Shown here: in pieces, positions 7,663 through 15,940 of the stretch
How the letters are laid out: the number at the start of each line of letters is the position of its first letter
How positions within the stretch are numbered: position 1 is the first letter of the stretch
Assembly (NCBI GenBank): GCA_016717005.1
Contig: JADJUF010000007.1
Coordinates: forward strand, 440,001-504,000
Source: Myxococcales bacterium
GTDB lineage: Bacteria; Myxococcota_A; Polyangia; Haliangiales; Haliangiaceae
Direction of reading: 5' to 3'
DNA length: 64,000 nt
The notes under the pieces: model-generated
What the model saw: the letters and a program-made list of their open reading frames with translations, nothing else
What the model was told of the DNA's origin: nothing
Databases searched by the model: none
Program-made: the position numbers and the translations under genes

Positions 7663-9543
7663 ATGACGAGCATGACCCTGCCCCTGCCCCACCGCCTGGT
7701 CGCGCACGCGCGTGCGCTGTCGACCGGCGAGCGCCCGCCGACCGACCTGGGCCCGCCGACCTTGTTCGACGAGCTGGTCGCCGGCCTGCAGCTCGATCCG
7801 CTCGACCGGGCGATCGTCGCGCTCACCGTCGGCGCGGCGCTCGATCCCGGCGTCGCCGACGCGATCCTCGCGCGCACCGGCGAGCGCGCGCTGACCATCG
7901 GCGCGGCCGGGCAGCTCCTCGCCGCGCTCTACGAGGTGACGCCGGCCGAGGTGGTGCTGCGCGGGGTCGGCGACGGGCGGCTGCGGCGCTCGGGGCTGGT
8001 CGATCTCGCCGGGGGCGGCGCGCCGGTGCGCGCGCCCCTGCTGCCGTCGCGGCGCCTGCTCGGGCTGGTGCAAGATCGCATGGAGCTGCACCCGCACGTC
8101 GCCGAGGTCGCGGCGCTGATCGCGACCGATCGCGACGCCGCGATCGGCGTGGCGCTCTTGCCGCCGATCGAGGAGCTCGCGGAGCTGTGCGCGGCGCTCC
8201 AGGCCCAGCGCCGCGGCCGCGGGCCGGTCGCGATCGTCGGCGAGGCCCGCACCGGGCGCCTGCGCGTCGCGCTGGCGATCGCGGCCCGGCTCGGGCGCCG
8301 ACGGGCGCTGGTGGTCGACGCCGCGCTGGTCGCGCCGGACCCGGTGACCTGGCGCGGGCTGGCGACCGCGCTCATCGCCGACGGCGCGTTCCACCTGGCG
8401 CCGGTCGTGATCCGCGAGCCGGGCGCGGCCGGGCTGGCCGCCGCCGAGCGCATCGCCCAGGGCGGCGTGGCCTGCTTCGTGACCGCGCCCGAGGAGCCGC
8501 CCGACGGGCGCTGCCGGATCCACGCCCGCGTGGTCCGGCCCGACGAGCCCCAGCGCCTGGCGGCGTGGCGCGCCGAGACCGCTGGCCAGCCGTGGGCCGA
8601 CGACGACTCGCTCACGCGCCTGGCCCGGGCCACGGTGCTGGCCCGCTCGGACATCGCGGTGGCCGCCGGCATGGCCGCGACCCCGCCGGCCAGCGGCCCG
8701 ATCGAGGCCTGGGTCGAGCGCACCACGCACAGCCAGCTGCGCAGCCGGCTCGATCGGTTCGCGCAGCTCGTGACCCGGCGGGTGCGGCTCGACGAGCTGG
8801 TCGTCGGCGACGAGCTGGCCGCGCAGCTGCGCGAGCTGGTCCGGGCGCTGCGGGTGCGACCGCAGCTGGCCGAGCGCTGGCCGCTGGCGCGCGCGCTCGA
8901 CGGGCTCGGCGGCGTCGCGACCCTGTTCGACGGCCCGCCCGGCACCGGCAAGTCGATGTCGGCGGCGGTGATCGCGACCGAGCTCGACGTGCCGCTGTAC
9001 CGCATCGACGTCGCGACGATCGTCGATCGCTACGTCGGCGAGACCGAGAAGAACCTGCAGCGCCTGTTCCGCGAGGCCGCGGTCAGCCGCGGCGTGCTGC
9101 TGTTCGACGAGGCCGACTCGCTGTTCAGCCGCCGGGTCGAGACCAAGGACGCGATGGATCGGTTCGCGAACATGCAGGTCAACCAGCTGCTGACCTTGAT
9201 CGAGGAGTTCCCCGGCGTCTCGATCCTCACGACCAACTTGAAGCAAGGCCTCGACGTCGCGTTCGCGCGGCGGTTCGCCTACAAGCTGCAGTTCGCGCTG
9301 CCCGAGCTCGACGAGCGGATCGCGCTGTGGCGCATGTACCTGCCGCCCGGCCACCTGCGCGACGACGAGGTCCAGGCGCTGGCGAGCCGCTACGATCGCG
9401 TGTCCGGCGCCGACGTCCGCAACGCGGTCGTGCGCGCGGCCTCGGCGACGTTCGCCACCGGGCGGCTCGGCGTGGACGACCTCCGCCGGGCGCTGGTCGC
9501 CGAGCTCCAGGCCGGCGGCAGCGTCGTCAGCTCGTCCCTCTGA
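7663..9543 (+). CDS. AAA+ ATPase of contractile-injection-system type
   Basis: This 626-residue protein has a poorly conserved N-terminal half and a C-terminal AAA+ module. The module carries Walker A GPPGTGKS (about residue 424), the pore-type segment DRYVGETEKNL, Walker B LLFDEAD (about 479), and the Arg-containing sensor regions ARRFAYKLQF and GADVRNAVVRA. The arrangement matches the Cdc48-like ATPases found in extracellular contractile injection gene clusters (Afp15/Pvc15 type). No sheath, tube or baseplate gene is in the window, so it is either an orphan or has another remodelling role. The ATG at 7663 is one of several candidate starts (7612, 7672) and none has a clear binding site. The next gene follows after 38 bases. 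Confidence 0.85.
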   Translation: MTSMTLPLPHRLVAHARALSTGERPPTDLGPPTLFDELVAGLQLDPLDRAIVALTVGAALDPGVADAILARTGERALTIGAAGQLLAALYEVTPAEVVLRGVGDGRLRRSGLVDLAGGGAPVRAPLLPSRRLLGLVQDRMELHPHVAEVAALIATDRDAAIGVALLPPIEELAELCAALQAQRRGRGPVAIVGEARTGRLRVALAIAARLGRRRALVVDAALVAPDPVTWRGLATALIADGAFHLAPVVIREPGAAGLAAAERIAQGGVACFVTAPEEPPDGRCRIHARVVRPDEPQRLAAWRAETAGQPWADDDSLTRLARATVLARSDIAVAAGMAATPPASGPIEAWVERTTHSQLRSRLDRFAQLVTRRVRLDELVVGDELAAQLRELVRALRVRPQLAERWPLARALDGLGGVATLFDGPPGTGKSMSAAVIATELDVPLYRIDVATIVDRYVGETEKNLQRLFREAAVSRGVLLFDEADSLFSRRVETKDAMDRFANMQVNQLLTLIEEFPGVSILTTNLKQGLDVAFARRFAYKLQFALPELDERIALWRMYLPPGHLRDDEVQALASRYDRVSGADVRNAVVRAASATFATGRLGVDDLRRALVAELQAGGSVVSSSL

Positions 9544-9581
9544 TCCCGGCGCGCCGCGCCCACCCACCGCAGGAGTCACCG

Positions 9582-10958
9582 ATGTCCACCGGATACCTCG
9601 CCTCGTTCAAGCCAGACTCGTCGACGCTGTACGCCGCCAAGGACGCCGACGCCGCCGCCAGCGCCGATCACGTGCTGATCCCGCCGGCGATCGCGCTGAC
9701 GACCGACTACGCGCTGGCGCAGCAGGACCGGTTCGCCGAGCTGATGCGCGAGGGCCGGCCCGGCGCCGACGACCTGCACCAGGTCTACGTCGACGACGAG
9801 CGCCTCCAGGACGCCGCGGGGATCGACTACGACGACTTCGTCGCGGCCGCGCGGCTGGCGACCCGGTCGGTGGTCCGCTACGACTTCTTGCTCAAGCGCT
9901 ACGACAGCGACGGCGACCTCGCCAACAACTTCGCGCTCGACCCGACGACGGCCGCGCTCACGACCAGCGCGCTGCAGCACAGCGGCGCCGATCGCGGCGG
10001 CGACAGCCTGACCAAGGCCCTGGCCGACGCCCGGGCGTCGAGCCGGACCCTGGCGTCGACCGGCAAGAAGCTGCGGGGCGCCGCCCAGCGCATGCGCGCC
10101 ACGGCGGCCCTGGCGCAGGTCGATGAGGACCAGGGCGCCCGCGACGACGTCGACCACACGATCGAGAAGTTCGGCGCGATCGCCGCGCTGGTCGAGGTGG
10201 GGGTCAAGGCCGCGACCGGCTCCGCTGACGTGTCGATGCTCACGGACGTCGCGAAGACCGGCACCACCCTGGCCACCGACGGCCAGGGGCCCGGGCTGGC
10301 GACCGACCCGAGCAGCCTGGCCGAGACCGGCGCCCGCCTGTACTACGCCAAGGAGATCCAGGCGCTCGAGGCCCAGATCGCCGGCGGCAAGAAGATCGCC
10401 GCGACGCTCACCGACAGCGCCGCCCAGGCCGAGGTCGACGCGCTGCTCGACGATCTCATGACCCAGGTCGCGCACCACGCGGCGATCACCAAGCACGCCG
10501 AGGCCGTGCTCGAGGACCGGCGCAAGGACTACGCGCAGGCCGGCACCGAGGTCGACGCCAGCGCCGACAGCGCCGGGACCGAGGAGGGCGAGGTCAGCGA
10601 GGCGCTGCTCCTGGGCGCGGCTGCGTCCGAGGCGCGCGTGCTCCTGACCTACGCCGAGGACGCCGCGACCGGCGCGTCGGCCTCGGTCGGCGCCGCCGTG
10701 ACCAACAGCAGCGGGCGCCGCAAGTCGTACTTCACCGCCGACGACACCTTCGAGATCAACGGCCACGACCAGTACCTACCCCGCGGCCGCAGCGACGACC
10801 TGGGCGACGATCCCGACCTCGCGACCTTGTACACGATGACCAAGGCGATCGAGCGCTGGCAGGACGCGGTGCCGCAGGCGAGCGCGCACCTCGACCTGGC
10901 GACCGGCCTGTTCCAGCAGCACATCGTCGAGCCGTCGGGCGGCTCCGACACGTACTGA
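9582..10958 (+). CDS. unknown helical protein paired with the AAA+ ATPase
   Basis: This 458-residue protein starts at an ATG with CAGGAG 6 bases upstream. It is rich in Ala, Asp, Glu and Lys, with no signal peptide and no Cys. Predicted structure by eye is long amphipathic helices (residues 145-205, 250-320), split by one mildly hydrophobic stretch (FGAIAALVEVGVKAATG, about 197-213), then a small polar C-terminal domain. I recognise no family. Tight spacing behind the ATPase implies joint function, either as its client or as an effector loaded or remodelled by it. The long-helix plus buried hydrophobic hairpin pattern also fits an alpha-pore-forming protein, but that is speculation. Confidence 0.6.
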   Translation: MSTGYLASFKPDSSTLYAAKDADAAASADHVLIPPAIALTTDYALAQQDRFAELMREGRPGADDLHQVYVDDERLQDAAGIDYDDFVAAARLATRSVVRYDFLLKRYDSDGDLANNFALDPTTAALTTSALQHSGADRGGDSLTKALADARASSRTLASTGKKLRGAAQRMRATAALAQVDEDQGARDDVDHTIEKFGAIAALVEVGVKAATGSADVSMLTDVAKTGTTLATDGQGPGLATDPSSLAETGARLYYAKEIQALEAQIAGGKKIAATLTDSAAQAEVDALLDDLMTQVAHHAAITKHAEAVLEDRRKDYAQAGTEVDASADSAGTEEGEVSEALLLGAAASEARVLLTYAEDAATGASASVGAAVTNSSGRRKSYFTADDTFEINGHDQYLPRGRSDDLGDDPDLATLYTMTKAIERWQDAVPQASAHLDLATGLFQQHIVEPSGGSDTY

Positions 10959-10971
10959 CCGCGCCCCGCGC

Positions 10972-11868
10972 TCACTTCGCGGTGACGCGGACCGCGACGC
11001 GCCGGTGCTGCGCGCGGCACGCGTCGGTGTCGTTGGCCGGGCACGCCGCCGCGCCGAGGCCCTCGGCCTGGAGCCGCGCCGCGGCGACGCCGAGCCCGAC
11101 CAGCGCCCGGACCACCGCGTCGGCGCGGCCCCGCGCCGCCCTCGTGCCGCCGGCGCTGGCGTCGTCGGCGTAGCCGCCGATCGTGAGCCGCAGGCTCGGG
11201 AACGCCTTCAAGATCTCGGCGAGGTTGCCGAGCTGATCGCGCGAGCCCGCCGGCTCGAGCTCGGCCCCGCCGGCGACGAACACCAGCCGATCCAGCTCGA
11301 ACCAGGAGGTCTGGTCGACCGGCCGCGCGGCGTCGCCGATGACCGCGAGCAGCTGGCGCTCGACGCCGCGGGTCGCACCCTTGATCTCGACCCCGGTCGA
11401 GAGCGTGGCCGCGAACCCGGCCTGGGCCCGGGCCGCGACCTCGAGCTGCGCGAGCGCGCGCTCGGTGGTCGCGAGGTCGTCGCCGACCTCGACCAGGCCG
11501 GTGGTCACCGTGGTCGAGATCTGATCGAGCACCGCGGCGACCGGCGCCCGCTTGCCGGACTTGATGGCGTCGGTGGTCTGGCCCGGCAGCTGCGCGACCT
11601 GCTCGGACAGCGACGCCAGCGCGCCGTCGGCACGCGCGAGCGCGGCGCCGACCGGGGCGTGGCCGGGGACGTCAGGCGGGATCGCCCGCCACCGCGCCGC
11701 CAGCACCGCGGCCTGGCGCCGGAGCTCGGTGACCTGGGGCGCGTACTGCGCGGCCATCGACAGCGCCTGCTCGCGGTAGCGCGCGAGATCGGGCGCGCGG
11801 TCGCACGCGCCCGCGGCGACCAGCGCGCAGACGACCACCACCAGCGACGCGACGAACCTTGGACGCAC
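10972..11868 (-). CDS. OmpA-domain lipoprotein
   Basis: The signal peptide ends in VAAGAC, giving a lipid-anchored protein of 298 residues. Residues from about 25 to 190 are Ala/Gln-rich helices that likely form a coiled rod. The C-terminal third is an OmpA-type domain: FELDRLVFVAGGAELEPAG, then LRLTIGGYADD, RGRADAVVRALVGLGV, and the RVAVRV end strand. The usual peptidoglycan-contacting Asp and Arg are present as YADD and the final Arg-rich QHRRV. It probably tethers the outer membrane to peptidoglycan. The gene is convergent with the preceding helical-protein gene and starts 22 bases downstream of the dehydrogenase gene on the same strand. Confidence 0.8.
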   Translation of the reverse strand: MRPRFVASLVVVVCALVAAGACDRAPDLARYREQALSMAAQYAPQVTELRRQAAVLAARWRAIPPDVPGHAPVGAALARADGALASLSEQVAQLPGQTTDAIKSGKRAPVAAVLDQISTTVTTGLVEVGDDLATTERALAQLEVAARAQAGFAATLSTGVEIKGATRGVERQLLAVIGDAARPVDQTSWFELDRLVFVAGGAELEPAGSRDQLGNLAEILKAFPSLRLTIGGYADDASAGGTRAARGRADAVVRALVGLGVAAARLQAEGLGAAACPANDTDACRAQHRRVAVRVTAK

Positions 11869-11890
11869 GAGCAGCTCCTGGGACCGGGTG

Positions 11891-12934
11891 CTAGCCGGCG
11901 AGCGCGCGGATGACCGCGTCGGTGTACGTCCGCGTGTCGGCCTGGCCGCCGAGATCCCGGGTCCGGGTGGTGGCGTCGGCCAGCGCCACGTCGATGCCGG
12001 CGCGCATCCGCGCCGCGGCCTCGCCCTGCCCGACGTGGTCGAGCAGCATCGCCGCCGACAGCATCAGGCCGGTCGGGTTGGCGACGCCCTGCCCGACGAT
12101 GTCGGGCGCGGTGCCGTGGACCGCCTCGAAGATCGCGCAGCCGACGCCGCCGCTCTCGGGCCCAGCGCCGAGGTTGGCGGCCGGCGCCACGCCCAGCCCG
12201 CCCACCAGGCCCGCGCACAGATCCGACAGGATGTCGCCGAACAGGTTCATCGTGACGATCATGTCGAAGCGCTCGGGCGCGACGACCAGCTTCATCGCGG
12301 TCGCGTCGACGATCATGTCGTCGAAGGCGATGTCGGGGTAGCGCTTCGCGACCTCGCGGCCGGTGTCGAGGAACAGGCCGTTCGACATCTTCAGGATGTT
12401 GGCCTTGTGGACCAGCGTGATCCGCTTGCGGCCGTGGCGGCGCGCGTACTCGAACGCGTAGACGATCACGCGCTCGGAGCCGTAGCGGGTGATGATCGCG
12501 ATCGACTCGGCCGCGGTCCGCCGCGGGTCGACGTAGTGCTCGACCCCGGCGTACAGGTCCTCGGTGTTCTCGCGGACCATGACGATGTCGACGTCGGTGT
12601 AGCGCGACGGCACGCCGGCGATCGTCCGCACCGGCCGGACGTTGGCGTACAGATCGAACTGCTGGCGCAGCGCGACGTTGACCGAGCGGAAGCCCGACCC
12701 GATCGGCGTGCCCAGCGGGCCCTTGAGCGCGACCTGGTGGGCCTCGATCGACGCGACGGTCGCGGCCGGCAGCGGATCGCCGAGCTCCGCGGCGGCGGCC
12801 ATGCCGGCCAGCTGGCGCTCCCAGGTGATCGTGCCGCCGGCGGCGGCGATGACCTCGAGCGTGGCGGCGGCGATCTCGGGCCCGATGCCGTCACCCTCGA
12901 TCAGCGTCACGGTCGGTCGCGGTGCGAAGGACAT
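11891..12934 (-). CDS. NAD-dependent isocitrate dehydrogenase
   Basis: This 347-residue beta-decarboxylating dehydrogenase opens with TVTLIEGDGIGPEI. It shows KGPLGTPIGSGFRSVNVALRQ, the substrate-site YANVRPV and VRENTEDLYAGVEH, LVHKANILK, and the metal-site DMIVDATAMKLV...NLFGDILSDLCAGLVGGLG. The active-site segments favour isocitrate over isopropylmalate and resemble mitochondrial IDH3 and Thermus-type enzymes. It converts isocitrate to 2-oxoglutarate in the TCA cycle. The frame is open to 13111, but residues match the family only from the ATG at 12934. A divergent lipoprotein gene starts 34 bases away, so the two share a very short promoter region. Isopropylmalate or homoisocitrate dehydrogenase is the alternative. 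Confidence 0.88.
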   Translation of the reverse strand: MSFAPRPTVTLIEGDGIGPEIAAATLEVIAAAGGTITWERQLAGMAAAAELGDPLPAATVASIEAHQVALKGPLGTPIGSGFRSVNVALRQQFDLYANVRPVRTIAGVPSRYTDVDIVMVRENTEDLYAGVEHYVDPRRTAAESIAIITRYGSERVIVYAFEYARRHGRKRITLVHKANILKMSNGLFLDTGREVAKRYPDIAFDDMIVDATAMKLVVAPERFDMIVTMNLFGDILSDLCAGLVGGLGVAPAANLGAGPESGGVGCAIFEAVHGTAPDIVGQGVANPTGLMLSAAMLLDHVGQGEAAARMRAGIDVALADATTRTRDLGGQADTRTYTDAVIRALAG

Positions 12935-12968
12935 GCGCCGAGGTGTACCATCGGGATACGGTCCCGAC

Positions 12969-13538
12969 GTGCGGATCCCGCTCGCGATCGCCCTCGCCGT
13001 CACCGCCTGTGGCCACGCCGCCGGCCCGCCGTCGATCGGCAACACCGTCGAGGTGGCGCCGCCGGCGTGTCCGCCCGACGCCAACCCGTTCGCGGAGCTC
13101 GCCGGCGCCACGGCCGCCGACGACTGCGTCCGCGGCGAGCCGGCGCCGCTGCTGACGGCCTCGGCCGCGCCCCCGACCTGCCACGCCTACCAGGTGACCG
13201 GCGCGACCAGCGCGGTCGAGGCGGTCACGCTCGCCGACGGCCGCCGGGTGTGGCTGCACCAGGGCGGCTGCGCCCACGCGACGATGCGGTTCCGGGCGCG
13301 CCCGACGCGGGCGGGCGCCCCCGACGATCGCGCGGGCCTGCTCCGGGCCGCCGCCGCGCTGCTGCGCGACCTCGATCCGGTCGCCGGGGAGCTCGGGTTC
13401 GGCGGGTTCGCGACCGACCTCGAGGCCGCCGCCACCGCGCGCCCCCTCGGGAGGTTTCCGATCGGCAGCGGCGACTGGTTCGCCGAGATCGAGGTGGACG
13501 ACGGCGCGATCACGGTCGAGCTCGACTTTCCGCTGTAG
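12969..13538 (+). CDS. lipoprotein of unknown function
   Basis: This 189-residue protein starts at a GTG that gives a compact lipoprotein signal (IPLAIALAVTAC). The mature part has several Cys (PPACPPDANPF, DDCVRG, PTCHAYQV, GGCAHATMRF), which suggests a disulfide-linked secreted fold. It ends with two beta-rich segments (SGDWFAEIEVDDGAITVELDF). I recognise no family. It is divergent from the isocitrate dehydrogenase gene and followed 75 bases later by the copper-protein gene on the same strand. Confidence 0.65.
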   Translation: MRIPLAIALAVTACGHAAGPPSIGNTVEVAPPACPPDANPFAELAGATAADDCVRGEPAPLLTASAAPPTCHAYQVTGATSAVEAVTLADGRRVWLHQGGCAHATMRFRARPTRAGAPDDRAGLLRAAAALLRDLDPVAGELGFGGFATDLEAAATARPLGRFPIGSGDWFAEIEVDDGAITVELDFPL

Positions 13539-13613
13539 CCCTCCGCCGCCGCGCGGTTCGCGCTGGCATTTGCGCGCGCGGTTCAGCCATACTCCCCGCC
13601 GAGGAGGAACCTG

Positions 13614-14663
13614 ATGTCCAAGCTTCGCCTATCGATCGCCGCGGCGATCACGATCGCGGTGGTGGGTGGGTGTGGTGGCGGCAACTCCGATGTCCCCGCC
13701 GGCCCCGACGCGGCGCCCGACGGCAGCTTCACGACCGGCACGTACACGGCCACCTGGGGCCCGTACACCGTCATGCCCGGCGAGGAGAACACCAAGTGTG
13801 TCGAGGTCAAGCTCGGCAACACCGACAACATCCAGGTGCACGAGATCAACAACGTGCTGGGCCCGGCCTCGCACCACTTCATCGTGTACCGCAAGGCCAC
13901 CGGTGACGAGCGCACGACGCCCTACGACTGCAACCCGTTCACCGGGACGCTCGATCCGGCCAACGGCGCGCCGTTGATGATCACCCAGCGCTCGGACGAG
14001 ACCCTGACCCTGCCCGACAACGTCGTGTTCACGCTCAAGCCCGATCAGCTGATCCGGCTCGAGCTGCACTACGTGAACCCGACCGATCAGCCGGTGTCGG
14101 TCATGGCCACCGCCGAGTTCCGCACCGTCCTGGGCGCCAACCAGGAGGCCGACTTCATCTTCGCCGGCACGCCCGACATCGATCTCGCGCCCGGGCCCCA
14201 GACCCAGACCGTGGGCCCGGTCTACCTGCCGCTGGTCGGCCTCGAGGGCGCCAACGTGTTCGCGATCACCGGCCACACCCACCAGCTCGGCAAGAGCGTG
14301 ACGGTGGCGACCGCGACCAGCAGCACCGACACCGGCACCGAGGTCTACGGCCCGGCCTCGTTCAACTGGGACGAGCCCGAGACGACCTACCACACGCCCG
14401 CGTTCCAGATCCCGACCAGCGGCGGCTTCCGGTTCAGCTGCACCTACGTCAACGACACCGGCGCGCAGGTCGGGTTCGGCGAGGGCGTCGCCGACGAGAT
14501 GTGCTTCTTCTGGCTGTACTACTACCCGAGCCAGGGCGCGAAGGTGTGCGCGCACAGCGACCAGTTCAACCAGCCGACCGGCATCGACGTGTGCTGCCCC
14601 GCGGCCGAGGGCGACGTGGTCTCGGCGGCGGCGTGTCGCTACCTGATGAACGGCGGGTTCTGA
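13614..14663 (+). CDS. copper type II monooxygenase-like lipoprotein (PHM/DBH fold)
   Basis: The 349-residue lipoprotein (IAVVGGC, Cys 20) carries the full copper-ligand set of the ascorbate-dependent type II monooxygenases. His87-His88 (GPASHHFIVYR) and His152 (LELHYVNP) fit the CuH site; His221-x-His223 (GHTHQLGK) and Met296 (ADEMCFFWLYYYP) fit the CuM site. In animals this family hydroxylates peptides or dopamine using two separated coppers. Disulfide-capable Cys are spread through both halves. GAGGAGG lies just before the ATG. The bacterial substrate is unknown; a role in copper handling without catalysis is the alternative. Strong tandem hairpins follow the stop codon. Confidence 0.85.
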   Translation: MSKLRLSIAAAITIAVVGGCGGGNSDVPAGPDAAPDGSFTTGTYTATWGPYTVMPGEENTKCVEVKLGNTDNIQVHEINNVLGPASHHFIVYRKATGDERTTPYDCNPFTGTLDPANGAPLMITQRSDETLTLPDNVVFTLKPDQLIRLELHYVNPTDQPVSVMATAEFRTVLGANQEADFIFAGTPDIDLAPGPQTQTVGPVYLPLVGLEGANVFAITGHTHQLGKSVTVATATSSTDTGTEVYGPASFNWDEPETTYHTPAFQIPTSGGFRFSCTYVNDTGAQVGFGEGVADEMCFFWLYYYPSQGAKVCAHSDQFNQPTGIDVCCPAAEGDVVSAAACRYLMNGGF

Positions 14664-14670
14664 ATTACCA

Positions 14671-14711
14671 GAGGGTCTTTCGCAAAGACCCTCCCCCGGC
14701 ATGCGCCGGGG
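14671..14711 (+). terminator. tandem hairpins after the copper-protein gene
   Basis: A perfect 10-bp stem with a CGC loop (14671-14693, arms GAGGGTCTTT and AAAGACCCTC) is followed at once by a 7-bp GC stem with an ATGC loop (14694-14711). No T tract follows, so it is either a factor-assisted terminator or a transcript-end stabiliser. It lies 7 bases after the stop codon. Confidence 0.6.
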
Positions 14712-14714
14712 CCC

Positions 14715-14972
14715 CCACCCGAAACGGCCCTGATCGTTCAGCGCGGCTACGGAACCAAACGTTCGGCGCGGGGTTGAGATCGTGGTCCCCACCCGAGACG
14801 GCCCTGATCGTTCAGCGCGGGGTCGCGGGTCCGCGCCCGCGATGCAGTGGCGCTCGGCGGTCGGTCTTCCACGCCGGCACGTCGATGGACTGGTCGGGTG
14901 AAGCGGCCCTCACCGTTCCGCTCACCGGCTCCGGCATGGCCCTGATCGTTCAGCGCGGGTTGGGATCGTGGC
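14715..14972. repeat. dispersed intergenic repeat, three full cores plus partial copies
   Basis: The 20-base core GGCCCTGATCGTTCAGCGCG occurs at about 14726, 14800 and 14938. The flanks are also shared: CCCACCCGA(A/G)AC precedes the first two, and GGGTTG(A/G)GATCGTGG follows the third and a partial copy at 14761-14785. A decayed copy (GCGGCCCTCACCGTTCCG) lies near 14893. The composite unit is about 45 bases. This gene-free stretch (14664-15088) holds nothing else except the hairpins. Confidence 0.6.
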
Positions 14973-15088
14973 GGGGTCCAGCGGCGGGGGCGCAGGGCGT
15001 GCGCGGCGGTGCGCAACAGTGGCGCAGTGAGTTGATCGGGGGCGCGGGCGCGTCGATGATGCCAGCTCACCAACGGGGGGCTCTCGCA

Positions 15089-15547
15089 ATGTCCGAAGAC
15101 ACCATCGTCGCCAACCAGGCGATCATCATCGCGCATCAGGAACGGATCATCGCCAACCAGGAGAAGATCCTGGCCAACCAGGGCAAGCTCGACGCCGTCC
15201 TGGCCAACGGCAAGAAGATCGACGCCATCCTCGCCAACCAGGGCAAGCTCGACACCGTCCTGGCCAACGGCAAGAAGATCGACGCGATCCTCGCCAACCA
15301 GGGCAAGCTCGACACCGTCCTGGCCAACGGCAAGAAGATCGACGCGATCCTCGCCAACCAGAAGAAGATCGTCGGCAATCAGGGCAAGCTCGACGCCGTC
15401 CTGGCCAACGGCAAGAAGATCGACGCCATCGTCGCCAATCAGAAGAAGATCATGGGCAACCAGGGCAAGCTCGACGCCGTCCTGGCCAACGGCAAGAAGA
15501 TCGACACCATCCTCGCCAACCAGAAGAAGATCCTGGCGAAGAAGTAG
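15089..15547 (+). CDS. tandem-repeat coiled-coil-like protein (Asn-Gln-Gly-Lys repeats)
   Basis: The 152-residue protein is built almost wholly of repeats. There are four 7-residue units (I-x-A-N-Q-x-x), then alternating 10-residue units LDAVLANGKK and IDAILANQGK. The 10-mers pair into a 20-residue period encoded by near-perfect 60-bp DNA repeats (lines starting 15181, 15241 and 15301 match almost base for base). Hydrophobic Leu/Ile/Val spacing implies one long amphipathic helix that would oligomerise, with an Asn in every turn. It has no signal peptide, no Cys and no Trp. A G-run precedes the ATG. It is the first gene of a three-gene operon; the next ATG follows the stop directly. Function unknown. 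Confidence 0.75.
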   Translation: MSEDTIVANQAIIIAHQERIIANQEKILANQGKLDAVLANGKKIDAILANQGKLDTVLANGKKIDAILANQGKLDTVLANGKKIDAILANQKKIVGNQGKLDAVLANGKKIDAIVANQKKIMGNQGKLDAVLANGKKIDTILANQKKILAKK

Positions 15548-15940
15548 ATGGACCTGCTGGCGCGGGCGCGCGCGCTCGCCGCCACCCGCGTGCTCGCGGA
15601 GGTGTCGCCGCCGGCGCTGGTCGCGCTGGCGGCCCGGGTCCGCGTCCACGCGCTGGCGCCGGGCGCGGCCGCGTCGACCCGCCGCGACGGCAGCGACGCC
15701 GTGCTGGTGGTCGCGCGCGGTGAGGTGCGGCTCGGCGACGCCGTGCGCGGCGCGGGCAGCCTGCTCGGCCTCGACGGCGCGCTGACCGGCGCTGACCCGC
15801 TCGGGCTCGTCGGCGTCAGCGACGCCGTGCTGCTCGAGATCGCCGTCGACGACTTCCTCGACGTGCTGGCCGAGCACGCGGTCGCGACCACCGCGCTGGC
15901 GCAGCTGCTGGCCGCGCGGGTCCGAGGAGCCGACGCGTGA
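15548..15940 (+). CDS. cNMP-binding-fold protein, degenerate
   Basis: The 130 residues follow the cyclic-nucleotide-binding beta roll: an N-terminal helix, DAVLVVARGEVRLGD, a loop, SLLGLDGALTGADPLGLVGVSDAVLLEI, and the closing helices DDFLDVLAEHAVATTALAQLL. The phosphate-binding cassette (GE...RxA) is not intact, so it may not bind cAMP or cGMP. It starts directly after the stop of the repeat protein and overlaps the next gene by GTGA (15937-15940). That gene ends with a better-preserved copy of the same domain, so the two may pair structurally. Confidence 0.7.
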   Translation: MDLLARARALAATRVLAEVSPPALVALAARVRVHALAPGAAASTRRDGSDAVLVVARGEVRLGDAVRGAGSLLGLDGALTGADPLGLVGVSDAVLLEIAVDDFLDVLAEHAVATTALAQLLAARVRGADA

